Counted from the stretch's first letter, positions 21,215 through 34,428 are shown. The stretch is 64,000 bases of DNA from Uloborus plumipes (GCA_038373865.1 JAXGGA010000020.1:62001-126000), one strand, 5' to 3'. Notes: a model not told the origin generated them from the letters alone. Numbers and translations are program-made.

Positions 21215-23257
21215 TAAGTGATTATTCTGTTTAAGACTCAATAGTCTTAGTAGGAGATATACTCGTAGGTTATACGTCCTAATTAAACCTTGTACAGTAT
21301 GAAGAAGTAAGAGAACGAGTGAGATACTGGGTATTGCAAAAACGTTCTATTGTAATACCATTTGCATTGCATTTCTTATCTATAAATATTATACAAAACA
21401 TTTAAATGATAACTGATATTAAAGACAAAATAAAATCTTCAAAATGGCTGTTCAAAAAAGAGCCAGTCATACACACAGGTGCGCAGAAGCAATTTTTAGT
21501 ACCTTAAAAGTTTATCTTGAACCTTAAAAGTTTATCTTTTATCGTATTTGGAAATAAGCCTTACAAACATACCCATACACGCTGTTTTATTTATATTGTT
21601 TTTTCGAATGTCTTGGTGCGTTTTAAATCCTTATTTTGTTGATTAGAAATCGGAGAGCATTTATTTTGATTAAACGATATATTTACTGCAGTAAAATATC
21701 TGATGGGACTTAGACTATTTAAGTATGTTTTTCTGAACTAATGGGTACGGGGTTAGAGTGCTTTTGAAATGTCATTAAATATTCTGAAATAACCTTCTCT
21801 AAACTTCTTAGATTTTCGTAAAATACAACTAAAATTAGTATAACCTGCCATATTTTAGTGTATTTTGATAGTCTGTGAATTTTGGTGCGGTTGTTTAAGT
21901 TACACTCAATATTTTCATGATGTTTTTAAAAACTTATATCAGGACTGCACAATGTTTTCCAGAAATATAAGCAAATTTGTAACGAAATCTTGAAGATAAT
22001 CAACAGTAGCAAATTGAGAGCACAAACTTATAAACAAATCTTCTTTTATAGTGTGAAAAATATCAAAAATCCCGTTTCAGTTCTTCAAGAAACGATTTGT
22101 AAAGTAAACACAATCTAAGTTCTTTAAACTTCTAAATGTTAAAATAAAAGGGGTATTTTAGAGTTAATAATGTCTATGGGTTGTAAATTGTGATTAATGC
22201 TAATTTTAATATTGACTCTTTTAGTACGGAACGCCATTACAATAATCTTGTGTTGAACATGCTTTAAAATAAGACATTAGGATTTTTTCTATTAGGCCCA
22301 TGTAAGCAGTTGCGCAATTTAGGTGATGTCTTTTTATAACTTATGAGTAGTTTAATCTATAATAATATCTTTAAAAGTTAAATATCGTCACTTGTTTTAA
22401 TGGTCTTTATGTAGTTCAGTTTGTAGAATGTAGAAACGGTTATCTAAAAGTTCCAGATTATAATGCATTCATTTTTTTCTATTCTCTAGTTCAAAACAGG
22501 TCTGTTCTAAAAATTTGACTTATGATACATAAGACATGAACGATTATAGTATACTGAAAAACAACCAATTTGGATATACTGTATTGGGGGTAAATAAAGT
22601 CCGATTGCATTGCGATAAAGATTATTGACACTGCGCTAATCTATGAATTTGTCCTCTTTCAACTCAAGCACATACAAACTCGTTCAAGGTGTAGCATAGC
22701 ATCAAGTTACCCAAACCACACTATATTTGTATTTCACAATCAATAAATATACTAGGCATATTATAGGTTCATATAGCATTGAGCACTTTGATTTGTGTAT
22801 GTTTAGTAGAGTTACTGAAAAAATAGATGTAGTCGAGTTAAGAAGTACAGAATAGATGCAACTTACAAGTATTCAGTCGAGTTTCAAAATGCAGAATGTA
22901 TCTAACTTACGATCATGTAGTCTAAATAAAAATAAAAATGCACTTACGATTATATCCAGAAGTTATGCTTTCGTATTTTATCACGATGCATAGATACTTT
23001 TTTCCTCTACAATACAAGTTATTTCTAACAAATTGTTTTATACTTACTTCTTGATACCCTCTTTGAATATAATAATGAAGATAAGAGACCCTAGGTTAAA
23101 AAAAAAAACTTACTTTTAAATTGTAATGTGTTTATTAAAGGACATAATATATAAAAATTGACAGTTCGGTGTATTTTGAAATAAATGAAAATAAATGTAG
23201 TAGTACAGTAGAAACACGACGCAAATTCAAATAAAGTTTGGATAGTGTTTAATAGTA
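21215..23257. other. AT-rich sequence, no gene recognised
   Basis: No coding signals. A word of about 27 bp, ACTGAAAAACAACCAATTTG plus GATATA, near 22,555 also occurs with one change near 20,688, so a short fragment is duplicated across 1.9 kb. Confidence 0.4.
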
Positions 23258-23431
23258 CAGTCAAACCCGCTTAATGGAATAGCCATTTTGCCACGAAAAA
23301 ATATTCTAATAAGCGGGATATTCCATTATCCGGGATGAAAATAATGCATTTCAATGGTTTGGTACATTGAAAACGTATTACATTAAGCGGAATATTCCTT
23401 TAAGCGATATTCTAATAAGCGGGCTCGACTG
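23258..23431. mobile_element. pogo-type MITE (174 bp)
   Basis: Begins CAGTCAAACCCGCTTAATGG after TA (23,256-23,257) and ends, in reverse complement, CAGTCGAGCCCGCTTATTAG before TA (23,432-23,433). Further inverted words (AATATTCTAATAAGCGGG and GGAATATTCC) fill the interior, so almost the whole element can fold. CAGTC termini with a TA duplication are typical of pogo/Tigger-derived MITEs. A second, interrupted copy lies at 54,366-54,788. Confidence 0.9.
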
Positions 23432-25092
23432 TATTCAAGCAAAACATTTTCATTTTAATAAAACTAATTTTATACAGCTAATACAATGAAGTGTATATTG
23501 TAAAACAAAATGTTCTAAATACGAGCAGAAACTCAAATTATGAAGCAAATTTTATAAAATTACATAAATTACTACAGTATTTTTTGCACATAGTTACTTC
23601 TGATTACAAAAATAATAGTTTCATATTAATTAATCAAAATCTACTAATTGTTAAACGATATAAGTGAAATGCAAATACATTTATCATTAGAGATGCAAGC
23701 AAGTAAATTCAAGAAAAAATAAACCCTTAATTTTACTTAAAAACTACTCGTTCACAATGAAAAACACATAAAATTCCTTTAAAACAAAATAATGCACACA
23801 CTTTACTTTTCAGAAAGAAATCCTCTTTACCAGAGCATTCTTTTAGAGTTACAAATAAACAACTACCAACCTTCACCATCACGGATAATTGCACTATAAT
23901 TTCAGGTCTTATTTTAAATGTTTTTTCAATGAAAAAAAACGGAGTGGAGTTTAATGCACTTCATGGCATCTTTGTTTAAAACTTTTTATTCTTATGATAT
24001 TTCTCATTAAGTTGATTTTTTCCGCACACGTATAAATGCATTGCATAAATTTAATTAAAAGATTCAGTTAATCGGAGTGCTTAAGAAAATGACATCAACT
24101 ACCTTTACAACGAGGCGTAATTGCATAATTCCTTTTTCTCAAAATGGCCGTTTTTTCAATAGGAAGATGCTGAAACAATTGCTAATAGAGAAAAGGAAAT
24201 ATGATAATCTTCATTTATATTTCATGCTCTTTTTTTACTTGAATCATTAAGCAAATAATTTACTCCTTGTTTTTTGCAAGTACTAAGTGTTTACTTTGCT
24301 GTTTCTGCGTATTAATTTCGCATTCATGTGGGATAAAATGAATGATATGTTTCTTGCTCAGCTCTTTTTTTACTTGTGCTATTAAAAACAAGAGACAAAT
24401 TTTAAAATACTATAACAGTGGACTAGCACTACAACGCGATTTGACTGACACGAAATAGCTATAACGCGAGTTTTTCACTAGTAAAAATTTTTTGAACTAT
24501 CGCAAATTTCTCGCTCGCAATACGAAGAATTTAGGAAAGAAATTGCTTAGCATAAGTATTTGTTTCGTTATTGGGTACTAAGGATTGATTTCATGAATGT
24601 ACTTTTATCTCTTTAGCACCACTGAATATGGAAGTTCCTACATCGTACTAGCGTGTTTATCGTTTGTTTATTTCATACAAATAATTACTTCATATTTGTC
24701 ATTTTTTTTTTCATTCTAAAGATAAAAGTTGATGAAATATCAACTGAGAGTGCTGTTTTATCTAAAGTTTGCAAAGATGGAAGAAAAAAGATACAGCTTC
24801 AGACATTTAAAGGAAATGTTAAGAAAACGGATAACGATCCGATCGCTCAGTACAAATCACCATCATCTTTATTTTTAGATTATAAATATAATTACTGTGT
24901 ATCTAAATACAATACTATTATAGTGCTTTATCTTATTAATACTACGTACTGTTCTGTTCTTTTTTATGTGCATCTCTCACCCTTTCGTCATTGGTTATGT
25001 GCTTCGGTACAATATTTTATGTTGAATAATAGCTTTCTTTTTTTTTACAATGCAATAACAATACAGTTCTTGATGTCAGAAACTGATATATA
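23432..25092. other. AT-rich sequence with a pogo-like end, no gene recognised
   Basis: At about 24,416-24,560 the sequence CAGTGGACTAGCACTACAAC followed by ATAACGCGAG and GCAAATTTCTCGCTCG resembles the left end of a pogo-type element, but no matching right end was found. The 152-codon open frame at 24,653-25,111 (+) runs into the terminal repeat of the neighbouring transposon, is rich in hydrophobic codons and resembles no protein; I regard it as chance. Confidence 0.4.
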
Positions 25093-26312
25093 CACTGTCC
25101 AGTCACATTAATGTGACCACCTGTCAAAAGCCAGAATAACCACCTTTCTCAGAAGGGACTGCTGCCAGACGTTCAGGAAGAGAGTCAATTAGGTACCTGA
25201 AGGTGTTCACTGGGATTATGAGCCATGCTGACTTCTATTGCGTGGTCAACTGCGCTAGATTACGCTGGTGAGGATCCTTGGCGCGAGTAACCCAATCTAG
25301 ATGGTCCCACAGATTCTCGATTGGGCTTAATTCAGGAGTGTTTGCTAACCCTGGGAGAACGGTAAACTTATCCTGGTGCCCTTCGAACCACGCATGTTCA
25401 CTGGCAACTGTATGGCACTTCGCATTGTCTTGCTGGTAGATGCCATCATCCTGAGGATAAACAATAATCATATAGGGGTGAACATGGTCCGCAAGGGCAA
25501 ATGCGTACTTGTATTGATCCATCGGGCCTTCTACAATGATGAGTGAACCCATAGAACCCCAGGAAAACATTCCCAAGACCATAAAATGCTCCTGCCTCCA
25601 GCTTGGACTATTTCGGCAATGGTTGCAAGGTGTTTGCTTCCTGAGGTTTCAAGCCTCCTAATTCAATATCCGTCTGTCCGATGGATAATAAACGTGATTC
25701 ATCAGTAAATACTACTTGTCGCCACTTAATGGACGTCCAGCTGCGGTACTGGCGTGCAAATTCCAAGGTTCGTCGTGGATAGACCGTAGTCAGCATAGGT
25801 GCATGAACTAGGCTTCTGCTTCAGGAGCCTAAAATCAGCAACTTTCGCCAAAAAGTTGTATGGGAGTCGATGTTGGTAGCCTCTTGGTTCATCTGGGGGG
25901 TCAGTTGCTCAACGGTAGTCCGTCTATTAACCCGAACGCATCTCCGCAGCCGTCATTCACCTCTGTCATCTATGGCTCCTGGTGCACCACATTTGCCACA
26001 TTGCTAATTTTTAACAGTCCCATTTTGCCATGCACTGTACACTTTTACCACGCCGGCAAGCGAACAGCTCAAAAAGTCAGCCATTTTGGAAATGCTTTCC
26101 TCCTTGGCTCGAAAGCAAATTATCACGCCCTTTGTACGTCGGATAAATTGCTTCATTTTTGCATTACGCTAACGATAGAAATGTTTTCCAAAGCTCTTAC
26201 ACACCCTTTATATACCCTCAACCGCATTGTGCTACCAAGTGCCTTTTATGGTTGGTTATTTAACGTCGACGTCAAAAGTACGTGATGGTCACATTAATGT
26301 GACTGGACTGTG
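25093..26312 (-). mobile_element. Tc1/mariner element, 1,220 bp, complete but decayed
   Basis: Both ends carry CAC(T/A)GTCCAGTCACATTAAT followed by GTGACCA as inverted repeats of 27 bp with one mismatch, and TA flanks each (25,091-25,092; 26,313-26,314). The length is normal for a Tc1-type transposon. Within each terminus, GTCACATTAATGTGAC is itself a perfect palindrome. The single gene, on the minus strand, is broken. Near-identical termini suggest fairly recent insertion relative to the gene damage. Confidence 0.92.
25124..26160 (-). pseudogene. Tc1-like transposase, DD36E spacing, frameshifted
   Basis: Fragments read in order on the minus strand. A helix-turn-helix region (SISKMADFLSCSLAGVVKVY, about 26,070-26,120) is followed by GAIDDRGE and LRRCVRVNRRTTVEQL, then MLTTVYPRRTLEFARQYRSW and VVFTDESRLLS with the first catalytic Asp (25,796-25,680). 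Next come QQDNAKCHT with the second Asp and SPIENLWDHL with the catalytic Glu (25,582-25,235). By direct count 36 residues separate the second Asp from the Glu, a DD36E arrangement. Similarity then continues to GGYSGF at about 25,124. Stops and at least two frame changes break the gene; the catalytic triad itself is preserved. Family name is inferred from spacing. Confidence 0.85.
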
Positions 26313-27476
26313 TATATATAGTCAAGAAACAGTTTTAAACATCTTTAAGGGTATAAAGCAGTGAGTAACAGCCTCAAAGTAAGAGCAAAGGCAGGAACAT
26401 GCAACACACATTTTTGGCTGTATTTGCTCTATAAGAGGATTGTTGCCTCCAACTCGGTTACTTTCCTATTCCATGCTGATGAGTGCATAATAAGCACGAA
26501 ACTGCATCCCATAGATGGAAATCACCGAGTTGGCGGTGTATTGCATCTTTACGGTTATTTAAAAGTGTCTAACATAATTAGGTACTTCTTTATAAATGCG
26601 TTTTCCACAACGCGAAATTTCGACTTACGCCAGGGGTTTGGGAATACATCCTTTGCGCGTAAGTCGAGACTCAACTGTATTGTTATCGGCTGAGCATGAA
26701 AATTCAGCTATATTTCCTGCAGAAGAGTTTTCATTCGTAATATTTTTATCTGCCAAGATTCTAGATTCCGAGTCATCCCAAATAGTTTTAGCTGCGGAAC
26801 AGTGACCTAAGGGTTGCGGATTTGATAATTGCCAGTGAGCAAAATATATCGTGTAAGTATAATAAGCATGCTTTCTTGCAAAAATTAGGAACTGCTCCAA
26901 AATCGACGGGGTCATTCATCTTATTAAAGATTTATAAGAAAATTCGGAATGCACATTTAAACCAATGTAACAGAATATTGCTTTTAAATGCGTGTGTGGC
27001 AGCAATTCTCTTATAACAATTTCAAAAATAGCTTACAAACAGCAACTTCAGAATTATCAAGTGATACAATTAGATGTGTACAATATTGCTAATTTTATTT
27101 TGTAAAGGGTTGAAAACTTATTTCTTATTCTTTCAGGAGAGTGCAACTTTTTTTTTTATTGTGAAAAAGCTGTATTGAAAAATTTTAAGTGGCTCAAAAA
27201 TAACCGGCTTAGTTTCAATAACCTGAATGACTGTAATGAAAATAAAAGGTACTTAATTTTTGTAGAAGTTAGCCGTTTCTTTGCAAAACGAAAAATGATT
27301 AAAAGGTTTTGAGATAAAATGTGATTAATATCAAAATAATGCACCGTAAATAAAGCACAAATTGTACAGAAATTATAGCACACAGCTAATTCAACGCTAC
27401 AATAAAGCCACTTTCTTGGGCCATCATATATGTACACATTTACCTTTTCTTATTATATTTAAAGCATTTACATATC
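26313..27476. other. no gene recognised; contains a pogo-like right end
   Basis: At 26,622-26,682 the words CGACTTACGC, GCGTAAGTCGAGACTC and AACTGTATTG form the kind of inverted CGACTTACGC structure seen at pogo-type MITE ends, with CAGTTGAGTC as the outer part in reverse complement. The left end is not identifiable. The open frame at 26,361-26,693 (+) crosses this remnant and is not considered real. Confidence 0.4.
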
Positions 27477-27854
27477 GTGGGGTTACAAGTGAAACACACT
27501 AAGTCAAAATTATTAATTTTCAGATTTTTAGTTTATCTTACACACAAAAATGAGCTGTTTCTACTGGGGAAACCCACTGAGTCATATCTTTATTTAATTC
27601 AGTTTTTTAAACAAATTTTTAATCACATTAAATACTCATGTCAAGTAGTTCTTACAGGTAAAACACACTAAGGGACTTAGTTGCTTTCAAATGTTGAAAA
27701 ATATTTCATAGTAAAAGTAAAACAGCAAGTCCATGACTTAGTGAGTTCAATTCTCAGGATGTCAATTCCAAAGAAGTTAAAATAAAAATTTTTTGATCAG
27801 CGTTTTCTCAAAATCATGTTTTTTGACTTAGTGTGTTTCACTTGTAACCCCACA
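27477..27854. mobile_element. MITE with 33-bp terminal inverted repeats
   Basis: The left end reads GTGGGGTTACAAGTGAAACA then CACTAAGTCAAAA; the right end is its near-perfect reverse complement, TTTTTGACTTAGTGTGTTTC then ACTTGTAACCCCAC. The interior repeats AAACACACTAAG and GACTTAGT words. Flanks share ATAT (27,472-27,475 and 27,856-27,859), which may be the target duplication. There is no coding capacity; superfamily not assigned. Confidence 0.85.
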
Positions 27855-30734
27855 ATATATACTTAAATGCAAATTTCTGCGTTAAGAAGAAGTTTTTTTC
27901 CCTTTTTTTATTCCCCGAATCTTTTATGAAATACATTCCAGTAGAATACGCTATTATTTTCTCTACAGTGCATGCTTCAGTAGATTTATATTTGAAACTT
28001 TTGTTTAAATTCATTTAACGTTGAAAAGTAAGGACATTTTATGCATATTTTGAATACATTTCCGTAGTGGTAGCAGTTTAATAAAAAGAATGTTGAAAGC
28101 AAAAACGTAAAAATATCCCAACAAATATCCTTATATTTCGAGAAATGATAAATAGCTTCAGAAATGTCACTTTCTTCCTTTCCTTCTTTTATCAAAAAGA
28201 AGAGAAAAGGTTTAAAAAAAATGAATAATGCTGAAACTTCCGAAGAGCTGGGAAGTTTAAGAATATGCAAGAGTTTTGACTCTAGACTCATTTATTAAAT
28301 TCAAAATTCATCTTTTGTATTGATAAATGAATGAATGATTATTTTGCCGCACTATATTTTTCCTCGTTTTATTTGGCGACAATTTAAGTGACTTATTTGG
28401 TCAGAAAATCAATATGATTATGTAAGAAGATGAAAGTGATTCAATTTCAGGAAAACTTTTTTTCCTTTAATATGCGTTTATTTTGAAATTGGAACACAGT
28501 ATTTCTCGAAATCTAAAATGCATTTATTTATTTCTCGAAAAAGATATTCTTATCGGTAAAAAAGAACGTGACGTATTAGAAGTGAAGCTTTATGATATGA
28601 CTACTTTTGATATTGAATCTCTCCTATGTATGGAAATGCTGTTTTTAATTATTAAACTGTAAATGCACGAATTCTGTTGATAGTACGGAAGATGGATATA
28701 TGAGCATAAGTCGGTATTTTAGGATCACAGGCTCTTAAAAAGGCTTGTCCTTCAGCAACCAGCTGGTAGTGTTATTTGAGGGTGCATATAACTTCCAAAA
28801 TAAACATGAGGATAGATATTTGAATATTCAAAATAAAAAAAACGCCAAATATATTCATAGTACGGAAGATAAACGTATGAACAGAGAGCAGGATGTTATG
28901 ATTAAACGCTCTCAAAATTTTTTGTCCTCTTGCCACTCTACCTTATTTTATTGGCAATAGTTTATAACATAATTATGTACAAACAACATTTCATTAATAA
29001 CATACAAGCATAATTTGTGCGATTGGAAGACATTTTTAGTTTTTTTCAGTTACAATGCATTAAGCAGTTTCGAAATTGACTTCTCCTGAATTGATACATC
29101 ACATCCAGGGCGTTTTCTCGGATATTAAAGTATTTCACGGTTGTTTTTTTTTCTTTTTTTCTGAAATGTTCTTCTGGGTTTGCAAGTATCTCTGACTTTG
29201 TCAAATGCCTCAAAAGGATCAAAATGGTGTTCTTTCTCTTGAGTTAATTAGTTGGGGAAGCAGACTAACTCGGAGGGGAGACACATCAGAACTGTATTGT
29301 GTTGAAATACACTATGTTGCATGTGTAAAGAATTGGTCAAAGTTTTAAAACACAAATAATTAGTTTTACCTAGATTAGGTCGAAATAAGTTTTATAAAAA
29401 TGTTAAAAGATTTAAAAAAAAATCCCGTATCGTTGTACCAGTTTTTTTGTTTTGATTGCAGATGCATATTCTGCATGTTTTTATTAGGATGAGCTCTGGC
29501 AAGTTCGGCATTAAAATTAGGAAAACAAGTATTAAAGTAAAGGAAAATGGTAAACATACTAATCTATCAAATAGAGTTGTTTTGTAGACATTTTTAATGC
29601 CGTAGTGTTTTCCTTATTTTCCCAAAAAACTTCTGTAATCAAAGCGAGATGCTTAGTTGAATATTGAGACAAAATCTTGATTGTTGAAAAAAAAAAAAAA
29701 AAAGATGAGTAAAAGGACAGGAAATGTTGTGGCTAAATTTACTGGTTATAGTCACATTCAAAAACAATAATTGGGAAATATTTGGTTGTTAAATGCGCTC
29801 CCTCAACGGCTTTAAATAAAGCCACCATTACCAAACAAGAATCCAGAATTTCGGCATTACTTCTGCTCTGGTAATTGCTCCTTTACTGCAAAACACGCTT
29901 TTCACAAAATTTAATGCATTTTTTTTAACATCACTTTTGTTTCAAGGGATGGTGAAAATTACGAAAAAGGTTAAGCGTTCTTAGAGAAATAAAAGACCAA
30001 GTGAACTGAAGCCGAAAACTCAAGTAATGAAAATTGTTTTCTTCCCCCCTTCTCTTCGCAACTGGAGCAGTTCAACCGGAAAAGTGTTAAAAAGATGAGC
30101 GAGACAAAATTATTATTTTTTTTCACCCAAGTGTTATTACTTCTTTTGAAGAAAAGTCTGAGTTTGCTATTCTGTTATTTTATTCAACAATGAGTCATTA
30201 ACAATGGCTGCTAGGGGTTAAATTAAATAAAAAAAGTGCACCAGTTTGTCTAGCTCGACGCATTGTTTCAATCATATAACCCTCAAAAAATAATTTGTTC
30301 GCATTGATATTATTCCCATTTTTTGAAAGGGTGATTAAAACTACTGCATTAATCAGTTAAAGTAGAACAGTGTGGAGATTCGTGTGAGAAAGAAAGGGGA
30401 CAGTTAAAAATTTAGCTAACATAAATATTTTTTTATGATTTGTAAAAAGTAATTACGACTAAGATAAGAAAACAAACGTATATAATTGAAAAATAAAGAA
30501 ATGCCTTTGCGTAGTTAAGTAAAATGAAGTATTACTTCGTTTAATTTATCAACGTTAAATTTGAGAAAACCTCATCCACGTGTTTCGGAGTTAGAAGGCA
30601 CCTTTTTTTCGATGCAAAAGAAGGGAGGTTAAGGATGAAAATAAAATTTATTAGTAGCACAAGTTATTATATGAGATTATTCTTGCTCTAAAGAAAATCA
30701 AACATGCTGTACGGAAATGAGTTGAATCCATTAA
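27855..30734. other. AT-rich sequence, no gene recognised
   Basis: No coding sequence is supported. Two diverged copies of an approximately 85-bp segment starting AGTACGGAAGAT lie near 28,682 and 28,859. An A-run of about 17 lies near 29,689. The region 29,000-30,700 has no repeats or motifs that I can name. Confidence 0.45.
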
Positions 30735-30954
30735 CCCTACACTGCATTTTTTTTTTCCTTTGAAAGAACTATATATATTTTTCAATGTAATAAGAAAACA
30801 TTGGAAAACATTTTTAAATGCTTAATTTTGAGGATAGATGGTTATATTTGCCTTAAAGATACCTAATACTTGCTTTTTATGCTTGAGTTGCCTTATGTCT
30901 GGTCATAAGGAAAATAGTCCATGTATCCAATTGGCAACGCTATGCAGTGTAGGG
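30735..30954. mobile_element. piggyBac-type MITE (220 bp)
   Basis: Flanked by exact TTAA copies (30,731-30,734; 30,955-30,958). The termini are perfect 13-bp inverted repeats, CCCTACACTGCAT, which is the usual CCC start of piggyBac elements. The interior is AT-rich and noncoding. Superfamily assignment rests on the TTAA duplication and the terminal bases. Confidence 0.92.
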
Positions 30955-33916
30955 TTAAGTTGTAATATGGTGGAAAAAGTGAGCACTAACTTACAGGCTC
31001 AATAGTCTCAAATTTGTATTCATAAAAATAGTCATAAATAGTTATAAAATAGTCACTTACGTTTCGTTTCGCAACAACTACGTGAAGCTGAATGTTCATT
31101 TAATACTAATGCAAAGAAAACATTATTAGTGATAATTCATGCTTGATACATTTACCTGTTTTTGTTTAAGCTGCTATATTTCTATTTTGGGAGTTAAAAT
31201 AACTAAACTATGTTATGGGGGCATATTTAAGTGCTATGTGTATTGTAAACTAGTCCGTAATTTACAAACAATATATCTCAATAAATGCTATTTAGTAAGG
31301 ACTTAAAAAATGTTGCGTTTCACCAAAAGTGACGGTTGGCTGACAGCCACAAAACTCCTTGACTCGTTGTTTGTATAACGATTAACGCCGTTTTGCTTTA
31401 TTTTTTTATAAATATATTTGTGATCTTAATATGTTTAAGTTTTTGACTGATTGCATTGTTAGTTCTAGTTTTTGGGGTAATTGACTGTTTTTCTTCCAAT
31501 AATTACGCTTTCTGTGAAGGGTAAACCAGTGTTTCATAAAAAAAATCGCCACTTAATTCTATACCCACTTAAACTTAGAAAAGTTTTGTGTTTCTGTGTG
31601 TTCAAATTTCTCCCTTTTCCTTGTTGGTGTTTCTAAATTTTTATCAAGATCAAAGTAAAAAATAATGAGAAAATTATCAAAAGCTGTATTTATTTTTTTC
31701 CAGTTTCTAAAATACGCCATTTAGAGACAATTTTAAATCCACGAAATAAACATCAACTGATTCAATGCGAAAAATTGTTTCTTGAGTTGCTCTTTCGAGC
31801 ATTTTTGCATTAGCTGCTACTTGCAGCCTCTTCTTATGGGAACATAAGAGAAGATATTTAATTGTAATTCAATAAAAAATATGCAGAACATTCTACGACA
31901 ATTGGTTTTTGTAAAGCATTTTGCACTTGCTAAAATCACCTGACCTAACTAGTATTCTTTTTTTTTCACACATTGTAATTCATTTCTATAATTTTTATAT
32001 TTTTTGTGGCTTTTTAAAAAACAACATGAATGTTTTGTAGATAATTACGGTATGTGTCTGGAGAACAACTTTGCTTTTTCTACACAGAATTTTTACACAG
32101 AAAAAACCTTCTTGCACTGAAATTTCTACGAATGTTAAAATGCATTCACGTTTTATTAGTGGAATTTTATCTCTATTAACTGTGAGTGTGCTGATTTTTA
32201 CTATTGGTTCAAACGTAATAACTCAGAATCAGCAGCTTACAGAGTACTAAGAGTAATTAAAAATAAAAATATGTCGGTTTCAATAGAAAATATACATCGC
32301 AATTTTGAAAGATTTATATTTCAATTTATGTCGCAATTTTTTGCAACTGAATTAAATAATTTTTCTTCCTTTTCAAGAGAGAGAATTTGTCCATCCAAAA
32401 TTTAATTTTGGATATAAGAATGAATAAAAAGGTTATTTTCCCCACCTAGATAATCTTTTGTTCAATTTTTAACGTTCCCTGAAAAATAATCATAAGCGAA
32501 CGTCAGATGTCAGAAACGCTTCTGTATTATTACATTAAGTGAAACTTGAACTTCATTGAATAAAAATCGTCAAAAACAATATGTTATTTGAATTCTAAGA
32601 ATTAAGAAAAGTTTCTTCAAGAGTGAATGCTTTCGAAGTTTCCTTAATATTTTTCTTAGTACTGTGGAGGAATTTTCGAAAAGAAATAGCTGATAACTTA
32701 TTACTTTGTTTATCAAAGCATGCAAAATGTGATTTTTGTTCTTGTAAATTATATTTTGGCCTCACAGACAACACGAAAACAGGAAAATGAGTTCCTTTGG
32801 GTTTATGGGTTTGTAAGTAATTCGTTACTTTCATATTTAAGATTTTTTTTTCAAATTAATGATCTTTTAATAGAATAATTTTTCTACCACAATTTTTGCG
32901 TTGGTATCTGAGCTTTAAGCATGAAATATAATTATTTTATGTTTGATGTCAATTGAACAAATCGCTACACAAAATGGTTAAAAAAAACCTCTTGCACTGT
33001 GAAATCTAAAGCTTCCTTGCCCAATTTCAAACCGCACCACATCAATTTAACTGGTCATCATCACCGTTCATTTCAATTTAAAAAATTGACCTGCTATCTC
33101 ATTGTGTCTTTATTTACAAAATCTACGTTTCCATCACACTTTTTTTTTTATTCCAAATCACTTTAAATACAGTATGATTTCAATTTCGTAAAAATATCCC
33201 AGATAGAAAAAATCTTTGAAAGTAAAATAAAGTAGTTCAGTAAATGGTTAATCTTTTTTCGAAAAAGGTTGCGAATAAGTTTTTGAAGTGGAGGGAAATA
33301 GTGACTGTTGATCTGTCGTTCTGCTCGTCTATCTGTTGGTTTTATTAACTTTTTAGAGTGAGTACGTGGCGATTTGGACAACAGCGAAGAGCATTTATGC
33401 TGAAAATTTCAGTTTTGACTTTCCCCCATGGAAAAGTTCCGTTACAGTCGTGAAACAATTCCGTCGAGAGACTTAAGAAAGTGGGTTATATTGTGTGGGA
33501 AAAAGGGGGAAAGGGGCGGGGAGAACGTACTTTAAAAAAAAAACTTTATATCGCGTTTTCTCGAGTGCTTTTGTAAGTTATTAAAACGAAGAAGTTTAAT
33601 CTTAGATTTATTTAAAGGGCAGCTTGTTTGGTGCTGATTATTATTACTAGGAAATCAGAATTTAGTTTTTTCCAGGGACATGTGGAAAATTAATGTTTTT
33701 TTCATGATTTTTTGAGAACGTGCATAATTGATTAAATGTTGTTCAACTGTTATTTTACTACCATTTTAAATTTTATTTAATTAGAAGTATTTAGGTCTTC
33801 TTTCGAAAACAACAAACACATTTTCTACAAAACTGAAAAAGTCTATTTTTTCAGATTTGTAGTTACCTAGTAGTAGTACTTAACCCACTATACTGTCCCG
33901 CATTTTTTCGCCTTAA
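30955..33916. other. AT-rich sequence, no gene recognised
   Basis: Only short open frames (32,595-32,834 and 33,163-33,381, minus) that resemble nothing known. A more complex segment at about 33,360-33,480 has higher GC content and no repeats; it is unexplained. Confidence 0.45.
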
Positions 33917-34424
33917 CCCATTAATGCCTAGCGTTCCTTTTAGGGACGGTTCAAAAAACGGTCTGAATTTCCCCAAAATGAACATTTCAACAAATAATAG
34001 TGTTCAATTAGTACCTTGGTATTGTTTCAATTCGTTATTAACAGATTGCAGCACATAAGCATTGTAAAGTGTGTTCTGTAGCAGTATCAAATATGATCTT
34101 TATCAAAAATTACATCGTTCACAATCTCAAGAAAAAAAGCATAGTTTTCAAAGTTATTCCCAGCTTCCCAGTTTATGTTAATTGCTGATTTTATTTCTTC
34201 TTATAAAATGCATTTTTAAATATAATATCGTAGGCAGAAAAAAATTAGTAAAAAAAGTATGTACCCTTTGGGGTCTATCGTAACTTTTAAGGGACGATTT
34301 TTCTTTCTTTAATAAAAAAAAATTTTTACATAATATTTTTTTGATTATTTTTCCTGTCCATTAAACACTGTTTGTAACCAGCATACAAAATATCTTTGGA
34401 AAAAAATGTCAGGCATTAAATGGG
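33917..34424. mobile_element. piggyBac-type MITE (508 bp)
   Basis: Exact TTAA duplications flank it (33,913-33,916; 34,425-34,428). The left end is CCCATTAATGCCTAGCG; the right end in reverse complement is CCCATTTAATGCCTGAC, so the inverted repeats differ by one indel and a few substitutions. GGGACG words occur in both subterminal regions. It is noncoding. It differs in sequence from the MITEs at 19,429 and 30,735, so three separate TTAA families are present. Confidence 0.9.
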
Positions 34425-34428
34425 TTAA

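Noticed and set aside
24653..25111. A 152-codon open frame on the plus strand.
   Set aside because: Its 3' end runs into the terminal repeat of the Tc1-like element, its composition is AT-driven (Phe, Tyr, Ile, Leu), and nothing in it resembles a known domain.
25860..26285. A 141-codon plus-strand open frame.
   Set aside because: It is antisense to the Tc1-like transposase N-terminal region, whose recognisable protein lies on the minus strand.
26361..26915. Open frames of 110, 69 and 96 codons on both strands.
   Set aside because: They overlap each other and a pogo-type terminal remnant at 26,622-26,682; none has family resemblance.
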